A stretch of 6,237 bases of DNA from Alphaproteobacteria bacterium. Lineage in GTDB: Bacteria > Pseudomonadota > Alphaproteobacteria > SHVP01. The stretch is taken from positions 1 to 6,237 of the forward strand of contig JAPKDI010000078.1 in the NCBI GenBank assembly GCA_026421105.1. Reading direction: 5' to 3'. The notes under the pieces are model-generated. The model was not told the DNA's origin, did not search any database, and was given only the letters and a program-made list of their open reading frames with translations. Made by a program: the position numbers and the translations under genes. Shown one piece after another: positions 1 to 6,237 of the stretch; position 1 is the first letter of the stretch, and each line of letters opens with the position of its first letter.

Positions 1-770
1 CCGTCGATTTCGGCCATGACGTCGTGTTCACCTGGAACGGAACAACCTCAGGTGTGTGCGTCCCCAACGGGGATTGGATTGCGGCCGACCGCGAGGGCCT
101 CACGATTTGTGATGCGACCTCGGCGGTATTCGCGTTTGACCTGCCCTGGGACAAGCTCGATGTCACCACCTACTCCTGGCAGAAAGTCCTGGGCGGGGAA
201 GCGGCACATGGCATGCTCGTCTTGTCGCCTCGTGCGGTCGCACGCCTAGAAAGCCATCAGCCGTCTTGGCCCCTGCCTAAGCTTTTTCGTATGACGAAGG
301 GTGGCAAGCTGGATGAAGCCTTGTTCGGCGGTGCGACCATCAACACCCCCTCGATGCTGTGTGTTGAAGACGCCCTCGACGCGCTGCAGTGGGTGTCATC
401 AATTGGTGGCCTTGCCGAAATGGTAGCGCGCGCGCAGCGAAACCTTTGCGTTCTGGAAACTTGGGTCGCGGCGACGCCGTGGGTCGACTTCCTTGCCGAA
501 GACAAAGTGAGTCGATCTCACACCTCGGTTTGCCTCAAAATTGTTGACCCTTGGTTCACTGCGCTTGATGCAGGTGCTCAATCCGCCGCCGCCAAGAAAA
601 TCGGTGCAGCGCTCGAAACCGAAGGTGTTGGGTTCGACGTTGACGGATACCGCGATGCGCCGCCTGGTTTACGCATCTGGTGTGGCGGTACGGTCGAAGA
701 AGCTGACCTCGCAACGCTCACCCCGTGGCTCGATTGGGCCTTCGAAACTGTCAAAACCTCAGACGCATAG
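1..770 (+). CDS. serC: Phosphoserine aminotransferase, 3' part (5' end outside window)
   Basis: PLP-dependent aminotransferase that converts 3-phosphohydroxypyruvate and glutamate to 3-phosphoserine and 2-oxoglutarate, the second step of serine synthesis; cytosolic. The reading frame is open from the left edge (first full codon at 3) to TAG at 768-770, leaving 255 residues. A GTG at 24 lies inside conserved sequence ([13 protein letters not shown]) and is not the start. Visible landmarks, numbered from the first full codon, are CDATSAVFA with D37 as the expected PLP pyridine-nitrogen ligand, and [14 protein letters not shown] with K61 (nt 183-185) as the expected Schiff-base lysine. The C-terminal small domain ends with [11 protein letters not shown]. 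The pattern fits the alphaproteobacterial/archaeal-type SerC subfamily, usually about 370-390 residues, so roughly the first third is missing. It is followed 18 bp later by serA, the preceding enzyme of the pathway, so the two surely form one operon. No frameshift is seen. Confidence 0.93.
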   Translation, partial: VDFGHDVVFTWNGTTSGVCVPNGDWIAADREGLTICDATSAVFAFDLPWDKLDVTTYSWQKVLGGEAAHGMLVLSPRAVARLESHQPSWPLPKLFRMTKGGKLDEALFGGATINTPSMLCVEDALDALQWVSSIGGLAEMVARAQRNLCVLETWVAATPWVDFLAEDKVSRSHTSVCLKIVDPWFTALDAGAQSAAAKKIGAALETEGVGFDVDGYRDAPPGLRIWCGGTVEEADLATLTPWLDWAFETVKTSDA

Positions 771-788
771 CTGCCGGAGACGCAATCC

Positions 789-2369
789 ATGCCCAAAGTC
801 TTGATATCGGACAAACTCAGTGCTGAAGCTTCCCGCATATTCAAGGAACGCGGCGTCGAGGTTGATGAGAAAGTCGGCGTGACGCCCGAAGAATTGATCG
901 TCTGCATCGGTGACTACGATGGGCTGGCGATCCGTTCATCGACAAAGGTGACCGAGAAGGTCCTTGCTGCCGCTACCCGACTCAAAGTCATCGGACGCGC
1001 CGGTATTGGCGTCGACAACATCGATGTGCCTGCGGCAACGGCACGCGGTGTCATCGTCATGAACACACCGTTTGGCAACTCGATCACCACGGCCGAACAC
1101 GCGATCGCCATGATGTTCTCCTTGGCACGCCAAATCCCCGTCGCGAACGCCTCAACGCAAGCCGGAAAATGGGAAAAGTCACGGTTCATGGGCGTCGAAG
1201 TTTATGGCAAAACCCTTGGCTTGATCGGCTGTGGCAACATTGGATCCATTGTTGCGGATCGGGCGCTCGGTTTGAAAATGAAGGTTGCTGCTTACGATCC
1301 CTACCTTTCGCCGGCCCGGGCCGCGGACCTCGGTGTTGAAAAAGTCGAACTCGACGAGTTGTTCACCCGAGCTGATTTCATCACGTTGCACACACCCCTA
1401 ACGGAGGCCACGCGCAGCATCATCGACAAAGATGCCATTGCGGCGATGCGGGATGGCGTGCGGATCATCAACTGCGCGCGCGGGGGTCTCGTAGTCGAGG
1501 AAGATCTCAAGGCCGGTATTGAATCCGGTAAAGTCGCCGGCGCTGCCATGGATGTTTTCACGGAGGAACCGGCCAAGGAGAACATCTTGTTCGGGGTCGA
1601 AGGGATCATTGCGACGCCGCATCTCGGTGCCTCGACGAACGAAGCCCAAGAGAACGTTGCGATCCAAGTCGCTGAACAAATGGCGGACTACCTCACGGCT
1701 GGTGCCGTCACCAATGCCCTCAACATGCCGTCCATTAGTGCGGAAGATGCGCCGAAACTTCGGCCCTACCTCAAGTTGGCGCAACAGGTCGGTAGTTTCC
1801 TCGGCCAGCTTGTCGATTCAGGCATGAAGCGCGTGCGGATCGACTACGAAGGGCAGGTTGCCCTGCTCAACACCAAGCCGCTCACGGCCGTCGTTCTCGA
1901 AGGTTTGCTCCAACCCCAAATGGACAGTGTCAACATGGTCAACGCCCCAGTCATCGCGCGCGACCGCGATATTGATGTGATCGAAGCAACGAACGAGCGC
2001 AGTGCGGAATACCATTCCTTGATCCGGTTAACCGTGGAAGGTGACGGCGATGACCAGGTTGTTGCCGGCACGCTGTTCGCCGATGCCAATCCGCGGATCG
2101 TCCATGTGAACGGGATTGATATCGAGGCCGAACTTGCGCCCAATACGCTGTTTGTCACAAACGATGATCTGCCAGGCTTTATCGGTCGCCTTGGAATGGA
2201 GCTTGGCGAATCCGGCGTCAACATCGCGACCTTTAACCTCGGCCGCAAAGAGGCCGGCGGCGAGGCCATGTCAATGATTGCGACCGACGAACCAGTGAGC
2301 GAGGAAGTGTTGAAAAAGATCCTCTCATTGCCCCTCGTGAACACGGCAAAATCACTTCAATTCAATTAG
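789..2369 (+). CDS. serA: D-3-phosphoglycerate dehydrogenase, long ACT-domain form
   Basis: NAD-dependent enzyme that oxidises 3-phosphoglycerate to 3-phosphohydroxypyruvate, the first committed step of serine synthesis; cytosolic. It is a complete 526-residue protein of the long type. The substrate-binding domain covers about 1-100 and 290-315. The Rossmann domain includes GLIGCGNIG (G147, G149, G152) and a following D170 expected to bind the NAD ribose. The family catalytic residues align as R231 (CARGGLV), E260 (DVFTEEP) and H278 (TPHLGAST). An intervening allosteric substrate-binding domain spans about 320-450, and a C-terminal ACT domain about 454-526 (TLFVTNDDLPGFIGRLG). ACT domains in this family commonly mediate serine feedback, though long forms differ in sensitivity, so inhibition here is inferred. 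The ATG at 789 is supported by GGAGA at 776-780, eight bases upstream, and by the conserved N-terminus MPKVLISDKL. It is cotranscribed with serC. Confidence 0.97.
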   Translation: MPKVLISDKLSAEASRIFKERGVEVDEKVGVTPEELIVCIGDYDGLAIRSSTKVTEKVLAAATRLKVIGRAGIGVDNIDVPAATARGVIVMNTPFGNSITTAEHAIAMMFSLARQIPVANASTQAGKWEKSRFMGVEVYGKTLGLIGCGNIGSIVADRALGLKMKVAAYDPYLSPARAADLGVEKVELDELFTRADFITLHTPLTEATRSIIDKDAIAAMRDGVRIINCARGGLVVEEDLKAGIESGKVAGAAMDVFTEEPAKENILFGVEGIIATPHLGASTNEAQENVAIQVAEQMADYLTAGAVTNALNMPSISAEDAPKLRPYLKLAQQVGSFLGQLVDSGMKRVRIDYEGQVALLNTKPLTAVVLEGLLQPQMDSVNMVNAPVIARDRDIDVIEATNERSAEYHSLIRLTVEGDGDDQVVAGTLFADANPRIVHVNGIDIEAELAPNTLFVTNDDLPGFIGRLGMELGESGVNIATFNLGRKEAGGEAMSMIATDEPVSEEVLKKILSLPLVNTAKSLQFN

Positions 2370-2402
2370 ACCGCCGGCCCGGACAAACTCTAGGGCAGCG
2401 GT
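2370..2402 (+). terminator. Imperfect hairpin immediately after serA stop (possible terminator or 3'-end stabiliser)
   Basis: The base after the serA stop begins an interrupted inverted repeat. ACCGC (2370-2374) pairs with GCGGT (2398-2402) and GCCC (2377-2380) pairs with GGGC (2393-2396), with a small asymmetric internal loop and a 12-base apical loop. No U-run follows (the next bases are TAGAATTAGG), so it does not look like a classic intrinsic terminator. It could be a weak or factor-assisted terminator, a 3'-end protector, or chance in GC-rich DNA. The -35 element of the candidate hisZ promoter overlaps the hairpin. Confidence 0.25.
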
Positions 2403-2408
2403 TAGAAT
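2380..2408 (+). promoter_or_regulatory. Candidate housekeeping-sigma promoter for hisZ-purA
   Basis: CGGACA (2380-2385) resembles a -35 box (four of six to TTGACA). It is followed by a 17-base spacer and TAGAAT (2403-2408), which matches five of six of TATAAT. Transcription would be expected to start about 2414-2417, only two to five bases before the hisZ ATG at 2419. The match and spacing are good, but this is a prediction by eye. Confidence 0.4.
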
Positions 2409-2418
2409 TAGGCCCTAT

Positions 2419-3585
2419 ATGACATCGGATTCCAGCAAAGGACTGCTCCCGGCGGGCCTCGCCGACGATCTTCCGCCCGAGGCGGATATCGAGGCTGAAA
2501 CCGTGACGTCGCTGATGGCGACGTTCCGCGCGCACGGCTACGAGCGCGTGAAGCCGCCGCTAATCGAATTTGAAGAAAGCTTGCTCGAAGGGCCCGGCGC
2601 GGCGCTCGCACAGCAGCTGTTCCGCGTTATGGACCCGCAGTCCCAGCGGATGCTGGGCCTTCGGGCCGATATGACGGTCCAGGTCGCGCGGATCGCCGCG
2701 ACACGTCTGGGTGCCCGTCCGCGGCCACTACGTCTTTCGTATTCGGGCCAGGTCCTGCGGACACGCGGCAGCCAGCTGCGCCCCGAACGCCAGTTTTCGC
2801 AAGCCGGGTTCGAACTGATCGGGTCCGACAGCCTAGAGGCCGATCTTGAAGCCGTCTTGTTGGCCGCAGAGGCGCTCCAAGGCGCCGGGGCCAAGAACCT
2901 CTCCATCGACCTCACGGTGCCACATTTGGTCGGGGTCCTAGCCGCCGAAGCAGGCATCAAGGGAGAGCGTCTTGCGCAACTACGCGATGCACTTGATCGC
3001 AAAGATGCGGCAGCGCTTGCGACAGTGGCAGGCCAGGGCAGTACTGATTTTCAGCGACTGCTCGGGGTGAGTGGCCCCGTCGACGAGGCTATCACCGGCC
3101 TTAAGGCCATGGCGCTCTCAGATGCCGCAGGCGCCATCATCAGCTCAGTCGAAGCACTGGTCGCGCTCGCCAAACCCCACATGGGCGATATGCTTCTCAC
3201 TCTTGATCCAACGGAGTACCGCGGTTTCGAGTACCACACTGGGGTCAGTTTTTCGGTGTTTGCGCGCGGTGTCCGCGGCGAATTGGGACGAGGCGGGCGC
3301 TACCTCTTACAGGACGATGAGCCTGCAACCGGGTTCTCGGTGTATCTCGACTCGCTTCGGCGTGCATTGCCGTCACAGGGGAATGGCAACCGCGTCTTTG
3401 TTACCGACGTCCAGGGGTTCAGCGTGACGAAAAGTCTTCACGACGAGGGGTGGCGGACTGTCCGTGGGCTCATCAACGGCGCCGACGCGCTTGCCGAGGC
3501 CCACCGGCTCGGTTGTACGCATGTCTTTCTAGACGGTACCGTTCAGGCGCTTGAAGCTACTACAAAGAAGAGCGAAAAAACCTAA
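2419..3585 (+). CDS. hisZ: ATP phosphoribosyltransferase regulatory subunit (HisRS-like)
   Basis: Non-catalytic partner of the short-form HisG. Together they join ATP and PRPP to make phosphoribosyl-ATP, the first step of histidine synthesis, with HisZ needed for activity and histidine feedback; cytosolic. It is a complete 388-residue protein, the normal family length. It has a class II aminoacyl-tRNA synthetase-type core: [14 protein letters not shown] at the N-terminus, [13 protein letters not shown] (81-93), a motif-2-like stretch with [16 protein letters not shown] (111-126), and a histidine-site-like [18 protein letters not shown] (267-284). The motif-3-like GFSVYLDSL (305-313) has Ser312 where HisRS carries its catalytic Arg, and no anticodon-binding domain is present. 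Together these argue for HisZ rather than a tRNA synthetase. The ATG at 2419 is fixed by the conserved N-terminus, although no convincing Shine-Dalgarno precedes it. hisG is not in this window. The stop overlaps purA by one base. Confidence 0.93.
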   Translation: MTSDSSKGLLPAGLADDLPPEADIEAETVTSLMATFRAHGYERVKPPLIEFEESLLEGPGAALAQQLFRVMDPQSQRMLGLRADMTVQVARIAATRLGARPRPLRLSYSGQVLRTRGSQLRPERQFSQAGFELIGSDSLEADLEAVLLAAEALQGAGAKNLSIDLTVPHLVGVLAAEAGIKGERLAQLRDALDRKDAAALATVAGQGSTDFQRLLGVSGPVDEAITGLKAMALSDAAGAIISSVEALVALAKPHMGDMLLTLDPTEYRGFEYHTGVSFSVFARGVRGELGRGGRYLLQDDEPATGFSVYLDSLRRALPSQGNGNRVFVTDVQGFSVTKSLHDEGWRTVRGLINGADALAEAHRLGCTHVFLDGTVQALEATTKKSEKT

Positions 3586-4877
3586 TGGCCAATGTCGCAG
3601 TGGTGGGCTCCCAATGGGGAGACGAAGGTAAAGGAAAAATTGTTGACTGGTTGTCGGAGCGGGCCGATGTCGTCGTCCGCTTTCAAGGCGGCCACAATGC
3701 CGGGCATACGCTGGTCGTCGATGGCGTCACCTACAAGCTGAGCTTGTTGCCGTCAGGCGTCGTGCGCGGCGGCAAATATTCGATAATCGGCAACGGCGTC
3801 GTCGTCGATCCCTGGGCGCTTCTTGCCGAGATCGAGACACTGCGTAATCAAGGCGTCGACATCTCGCCGGAGAATCTCGCGGTCGCCGAAAATGCTACGC
3901 TCATTCTGTCCCTTCACCGCGAGTTGGATGCCTCCCGTGAAGATTCCAATTCGGGCCTGAACATCGGCACCACGCGTCGCGGCATTGGTCCGGCCTACGA
4001 AGACAAAGTCGGTCGCCGCGCCATCCGAGTGTGTGACCTTGCTGATCCGGATATCTTGGACCAAAAGGTCCGTGCGCTGCTCTCCCATCACAACGCGCTC
4101 CGCGCAGGATTTGGCCATCCCGCGATCGATGAAGCTGAAATGCGCGCAGCGCTTGAAGAGGTTGCGCCGAAGATATTGCCGTATGCCAAGCCGGTGTGGA
4201 TGCAACTCGAAGAGTACCGGGTGGCAGGGCGCAAAATTCTCTTCGAAGGCGCGCAGGGCACCTTGCTCGACAATGACCACGGCACCTACCCGTTTGTCAC
4301 CTCATCAAACACGATGGCGGGTCAGGTTGCGGTGGGCGCGGGCGTTGGCCCAGGTGCGATCGGTTATGTCTTGGGGATCACCAAGGCCTACACTACGCGG
4401 GTCGGGGAAGGTCCTTTTCCTTCTGAATTATCCGATGAGACCGGCCAAATGTTGGGCGAACGTGGCAACGAATTTGGCACCGTGACGGGCAGGGCGCGAC
4501 GCTGCGGATGGTTCGATGCCGTTTTGGTGCGTCAGGCTGTGAAAACCGGTGGGATTGATGGGATAGCGCTGACGAAGCTCGATGTTCTAGATGGTATACC
4601 CGAAATTCGCATATGCATTGGGTATCGGTTGGACGGAAAAGAACTTCACCATCTGCCCGCCAGTATGTCGGCACAGGCGGGCGTCGAGCCGATCTATGAA
4701 ACGCTAGAGGGCTGGCAAGAATCAACACGCGGCGCACGTACATGGGCAGCATTGCCCGCGACTGCGATCAAATACATCCGACGTGTCGAGGAGCTAATCG
4801 AAGCGCCGGTCGCGCTCCTATCGACCAGCCCGGAGCGGGAAGACACCATCTTGGTGCACGACCCGTTCCGCGACTGA
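3585..4877 (+). CDS. purA: Adenylosuccinate synthetase
   Basis: Condenses IMP with aspartate using GTP to give adenylosuccinate, the first of two steps from IMP to AMP; cytosolic, normally a homodimer. It is a complete 430-residue protein, the usual bacterial length. The glycine-rich [11 protein letters not shown] (8-18) carries the expected catalytic base D13, and [10 protein letters not shown] carries the expected catalytic acid H41. [15 protein letters not shown] (127-141) and [17 protein letters not shown] (220-236) form the IMP site. [12 protein letters not shown] (298-309) is the mobile aspartate/GTP loop with R303 and R305. LTKLDVLDG (329-337) contacts guanine, and the protein ends in the usual [12 protein letters not shown] segment. 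The ATG at 3585 overlaps the hisZ TAA as TAATG. The upstream GAAGAG (3567-3572) is a weak and rather distant ribosome site, so reinitiation by ribosomes finishing hisZ is likely. It ends 12 bp from the convergent rpoH stop with no clear terminator between. Confidence 0.98.
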   Translation: MANVAVVGSQWGDEGKGKIVDWLSERADVVVRFQGGHNAGHTLVVDGVTYKLSLLPSGVVRGGKYSIIGNGVVVDPWALLAEIETLRNQGVDISPENLAVAENATLILSLHRELDASREDSNSGLNIGTTRRGIGPAYEDKVGRRAIRVCDLADPDILDQKVRALLSHHNALRAGFGHPAIDEAEMRAALEEVAPKILPYAKPVWMQLEEYRVAGRKILFEGAQGTLLDNDHGTYPFVTSSNTMAGQVAVGAGVGPGAIGYVLGITKAYTTRVGEGPFPSELSDETGQMLGERGNEFGTVTGRARRCGWFDAVLVRQAVKTGGIDGIALTKLDVLDGIPEIRICIGYRLDGKELHHLPASMSAQAGVEPIYETLEGWQESTRGARTWAALPATAIKYIRRVEELIEAPVALLSTSPEREDTILVHDPFRD

Positions 4878-4889
4878 CGTTCTCGCTAT

Positions 4890-5792
4890 TTAGTTAGGGA
4901 GCGCCTGGGTCGACAGCTGCTGCTCGATGGCGGGATTGCGCATCGCCTTCTGCAGTTTTTCAAACGCCCGCACTTCAATCTGCCTAACCCGTTCGCGGCT
5001 GATGTCATAGGTCTGCGAAAGTTCCTCTAGCGTCGAGGGTTCGTCCTTTAGGCGCCGCTCCGTAAGAATGTGCTGCTCGCGCGCTTTGAGTGTGCTCATC
5101 GCTTCCTTCAAGAGGCCGCGCCGGCTTTCCAACTCTTCGGACTCCGCCAAGACGGTTTCCTGACTTGGCGCGTCGTCCTCAAGCCAGTCCATCCATTCGC
5201 CGTCGCCATCAATCCGCATCGGGGCGTTGAGAGAATGATCCGCTGCTGAGAGACGGCGATTCATGTTCACGACCTCGGTCTCTGAAACTTTGAGTCGAGT
5301 CGCGATCTCGGTGACGTTATCGGGGTGAAGGTCACCCTCTTCCAACGCGTTGATTTGGCCTTTGATCTTGCGAAGGTTGAAGAACAATTTTTTCTGCGCA
5401 GCGGTGGTGCCCATTTTCACGAGCGACCAAGAACGCAGGATGTATTCTTGAATTGAGGCGCGGATCCACCACATCGCATACGTGGCAAGACGGAACCCGC
5501 GATCGGGATCGAAGCGTTTGACCGCCTGCATCATCCCAACATTGCCTTCTGAAATCAGTTCGCTGACCGGCAGCCCGTAGCCGCGGTAGCCCATGGCGAT
5601 TTTCGCAACCAGTCGAAGGTGACTGGTAACGAGCTGGTGCGCCGCGTCGGAGTCTTCATGTTCGCGCCACCGTTTGGCGAGCATGAACTCCTGGTCGGGT
5701 TCCAACATCGGAAACTTGCGGATCGCCTGCAGATAGGAGGACAGGCTTCCTTCGGCAGAAACGCTAGGAATAGTTGCCGTTCGTACGGTCAT
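4890..5792 (-). CDS. rpoH: Heat-shock RNA polymerase sigma factor (sigma-32)
   Basis: Alternative sigma-70-family factor that directs RNA polymerase to heat-shock promoters (chaperones and proteases). It is a complete 300-residue protein, the usual alphaproteobacterial length. Region 1.2 lies at about 16-45. Region 2 at about 50-123 includes the core-binding stretch ELISEGNVGMMQAVKRFDP (78-96) and the -10 recognition/melting part RLATYAMWWIRASIQEYI (101-118). The diagnostic RpoH box QKKLFFNLR is at 133-141 and separates this protein from RpoD and other sigma factors. Region 3 follows, and region 4.2 (STLEELSQTYDISRERVRQI, 253-272) is the -35-binding helix-turn-helix. The ATG at 5792 has a strong GAGGA (5801-5797) four bases upstream, and it lies inside a predicted hairpin. 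Transcription probably starts in the 88-bp gap after the rluD-type gene. The gene converges on purA. Confidence 0.97.
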   Translation of the reverse strand: MTVRTATIPSVSAEGSLSSYLQAIRKFPMLEPDQEFMLAKRWREHEDSDAAHQLVTSHLRLVAKIAMGYRGYGLPVSELISEGNVGMMQAVKRFDPDRGFRLATYAMWWIRASIQEYILRSWSLVKMGTTAAQKKLFFNLRKIKGQINALEEGDLHPDNVTEIATRLKVSETEVVNMNRRLSAADHSLNAPMRIDGDGEWMDWLEDDAPSQETVLAESEELESRRGLLKEAMSTLKAREQHILTERRLKDEPSTLEELSQTYDISRERVRQIEVRAFEKLQKAMRNPAIEQQLSTQALPN

Positions 5793-5840
5793 TTTGTCCT
5801 CATGCTGAGGCCGCGGGACACCTAGGCACGCGGCACTTAC
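5793..5840 (-). promoter_or_regulatory. rpoH 5' leader with structure masking the ribosome binding site
   Basis: Read on the - strand, CCTCA (5810-5806), loop GCA, and TGAGG (5802-5798) form a perfect five-pair hairpin that buries the Shine-Dalgarno GAGGA (5801-5797). A second pairing, TGTCC (5820-5816) with GGACA (5799-5795), uses the same GG, so either fold hides the site. Upstream, GCCGCG (5834-5829) can pair with CGCGGC (5815-5810) around a 13-base loop. The pattern could act as an RNA thermometer or another translational switch. No ROSE consensus or four-U motif is evident. The pairings are seen directly; the function is inferred. Confidence 0.4.
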
Positions 5841-5842
5841 TT

Positions 5843-5874
5843 ATTAGATAGTCAGATCTGTACCGGAGTTCAAG
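5843..5874 (-). promoter_or_regulatory. Candidate heat-shock-type (and overlapping sigma-70-like) promoter of rpoH
   Basis: On the - strand, CTTGAA (5874-5869) starts six bases after the upstream gene's stop codon. Counting from CTTG, an 18-base spacer leads to ACTATCT (5852-5846). This fits the alphaproteobacterial RpoH-dependent pattern CTTG, 16-18 bases, CYTATNT at all but one fixed position. The same region also offers TTGAAC with TATCTA (17-base spacer) or TCTAAT (19-base spacer) as weaker housekeeping-type elements. Start of transcription would fall near 5838-5840, giving a leader of about 46-48 bases. Autoregulation of rpoH through its own sigma is known in some alphaproteobacteria such as Caulobacter; here it is inferred. 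Confidence 0.45.
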
Positions 5875-5880
5875 GGTGAG

Positions 5881-6237
5881 CTATTGGGTTTCCTGAGCAT
5901 CGAGCCACTCGAGCAAGTTATTGACATCATGAGGGAGTTCGCTCTCAAATTTTAACCACAACTGAGTGATGGGGTGGCGAAATCCCAAGAATCCCGCATG
6001 GAGGGCTTGCCGCTGGATCGGTGGCTTGGAGGCCCGCGCGCGACCGTATGTCCTGTCGCCAATGATCGGGCACGCGGCGTTGCTGAGGTGGACCCGAATC
6101 TGATGAGTACGACCGGTGGACAAGCGGCACTCAATGAGGGCCGCCATTCGCCCGAAGCGCCGAAGCGTTTTGTACCTGGTGAGTGCCGTCTTGCCGCGGC
6201 CTTCCGAAACCACGGCCATCTTCTTACGGTTGCGTTT
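5881..6237 (-). CDS. rluD: RluA/RluD-family 23S rRNA pseudouridine synthase, C-terminal part (5' end outside window)
   Basis: Enzyme family that isomerises specific uridines to pseudouridine in large-subunit rRNA; RluD-type members modify the helix 69 region. The frame is open to the right edge and ends at TAG 5883-5881, leaving 118 C-terminal residues of a protein usually about 300-350 long. Visible family signatures are RNRKKMAV (2-9 of the fragment), the conserved core segment TGRTHQIRVHL (41-51), IIGDRTYGR (58-66) and RQALHAGFLGFRHP (76-89). The catalytic Asp motif and any S4 RNA-binding domain would lie upstream, outside the window. The ATG at 6219 is an internal methionine in the conserved KKMAV stretch, not the start. 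RluD is preferred because of the RNRKKMAV motif, but RluA or RluC relatives share most of these features, so the exact target is uncertain. rpoH follows 88 bp downstream on the same strand. Confidence 0.85.
   Translation of the reverse strand, partial: KRNRKKMAVVSEGRGKTALTRYKTLRRFGRMAALIECRLSTGRTHQIRVHLSNAACPIIGDRTYGRARASKPPIQRQALHAGFLGFRHPITQLWLKFESELPHDVNNLLEWLDAQETQ

Noticed and set aside
24..26. GTG that could be taken as the start of the first gene
   Set aside because: The frame is open to the left edge, and the residues before the GTG continue conserved SerC sequence. The gene is cut by the window, not short.
426..437. Short GC-alternating run in serC
   Set aside because: It encodes ordinary residues (Val-Ala-Arg-Ala-Gln) in frame; simple composition, not a repeat element.
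1844..2344. Long open frame on the - strand inside serA (166 codons)
   Set aside because: Low-complexity Ser/Arg/Pro-rich translation with no family features, lying wholly inside a strongly conserved gene; a shadow of GC-biased codons.
3753..4280. Long open frame on the - strand inside purA (175 codons)
   Set aside because: It is antisense to the conserved purA core and has no recognisable motif or ribosome site; a shadow frame.
3985..4485. Open frame in another + frame inside purA (166 codons)
   Set aside because: Arg/Ser/Pro-rich frame-shifted reading of purA with no domain; purA itself is intact, so this does not signal a frameshift.
4884..4903. CGCT/AGCG and CGCC/GGCG inverted repeats near the purA-rpoH junction
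   Set aside because: Only four-pair stems with long or mismatched interiors and no U-run; not enough to call a terminator.
6217..6219. ATG as start of the right-edge gene
   Set aside because: It is the Met of the conserved KKMAV stretch, and in-frame conserved residues continue upstream to the edge.

Overview
This window looks like a housekeeping segment of an alphaproteobacterial chromosome. The evidence is the gene set and order (serC, serA, hisZ, purA, then convergent rpoH preceded by an rluD-type gene), the alphaproteobacterial style of the phosphoserine aminotransferase, a HisZ-dependent (short-form HisG) histidine pathway, and moderately GC-rich coding sequence. A Rhodospirillales-like genome is my best guess from general knowledge of such neighbourhoods, but I could not test it by search. 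Nothing in the window points to a mobile element, phage, CRISPR array, or RNA gene.

Layout. On the + strand, positions 1-4877 hold four metabolic genes head to tail. They are the 3' two thirds of serC (1-770), a complete serA (789-2369), a complete hisZ (2419-3585) and a complete purA (3585-4877). serC and serA are 18 bp apart and surely cotranscribed. hisZ and purA share one base (TAATG). Between serA and hisZ is a 49-bp gap with an imperfect hairpin and a plausible housekeeping promoter, placed so that the hisZ transcript would be almost leaderless. On the - strand, rpoH (5792-4890) converges on purA with only 12 bp between the two stop codons. Upstream of rpoH, on the same strand, is the 3' end of an RluA/RluD-family pseudouridine synthase (from the right edge to 5881). 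The two are separated by 88 bp containing a heat-shock-like promoter and a structured leader.

How the genes fit together. SerA and SerC are consecutive steps from 3-phosphoglycerate to phosphoserine, the main entry to serine, glycine and one-carbon units. HisZ is the regulatory subunit of ATP phosphoribosyltransferase, which consumes ATP and PRPP and eventually returns AICAR to the purine pathway. PurA commits IMP to AMP. The + strand cluster therefore links serine/one-carbon supply, histidine entry and adenylate synthesis. The - strand pair concerns ribosome maturation (pseudouridylation) and the heat-shock sigma factor.

I see no previously undescribed protein system here. The most interesting signal is non-coding: the rpoH leader can fold so that its Shine-Dalgarno sequence is paired in either of two mutually exclusive ways, next to a promoter that resembles the heat-shock sigma factor's own target. 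This suggests, but does not prove, combined autoregulation and temperature-dependent translation.
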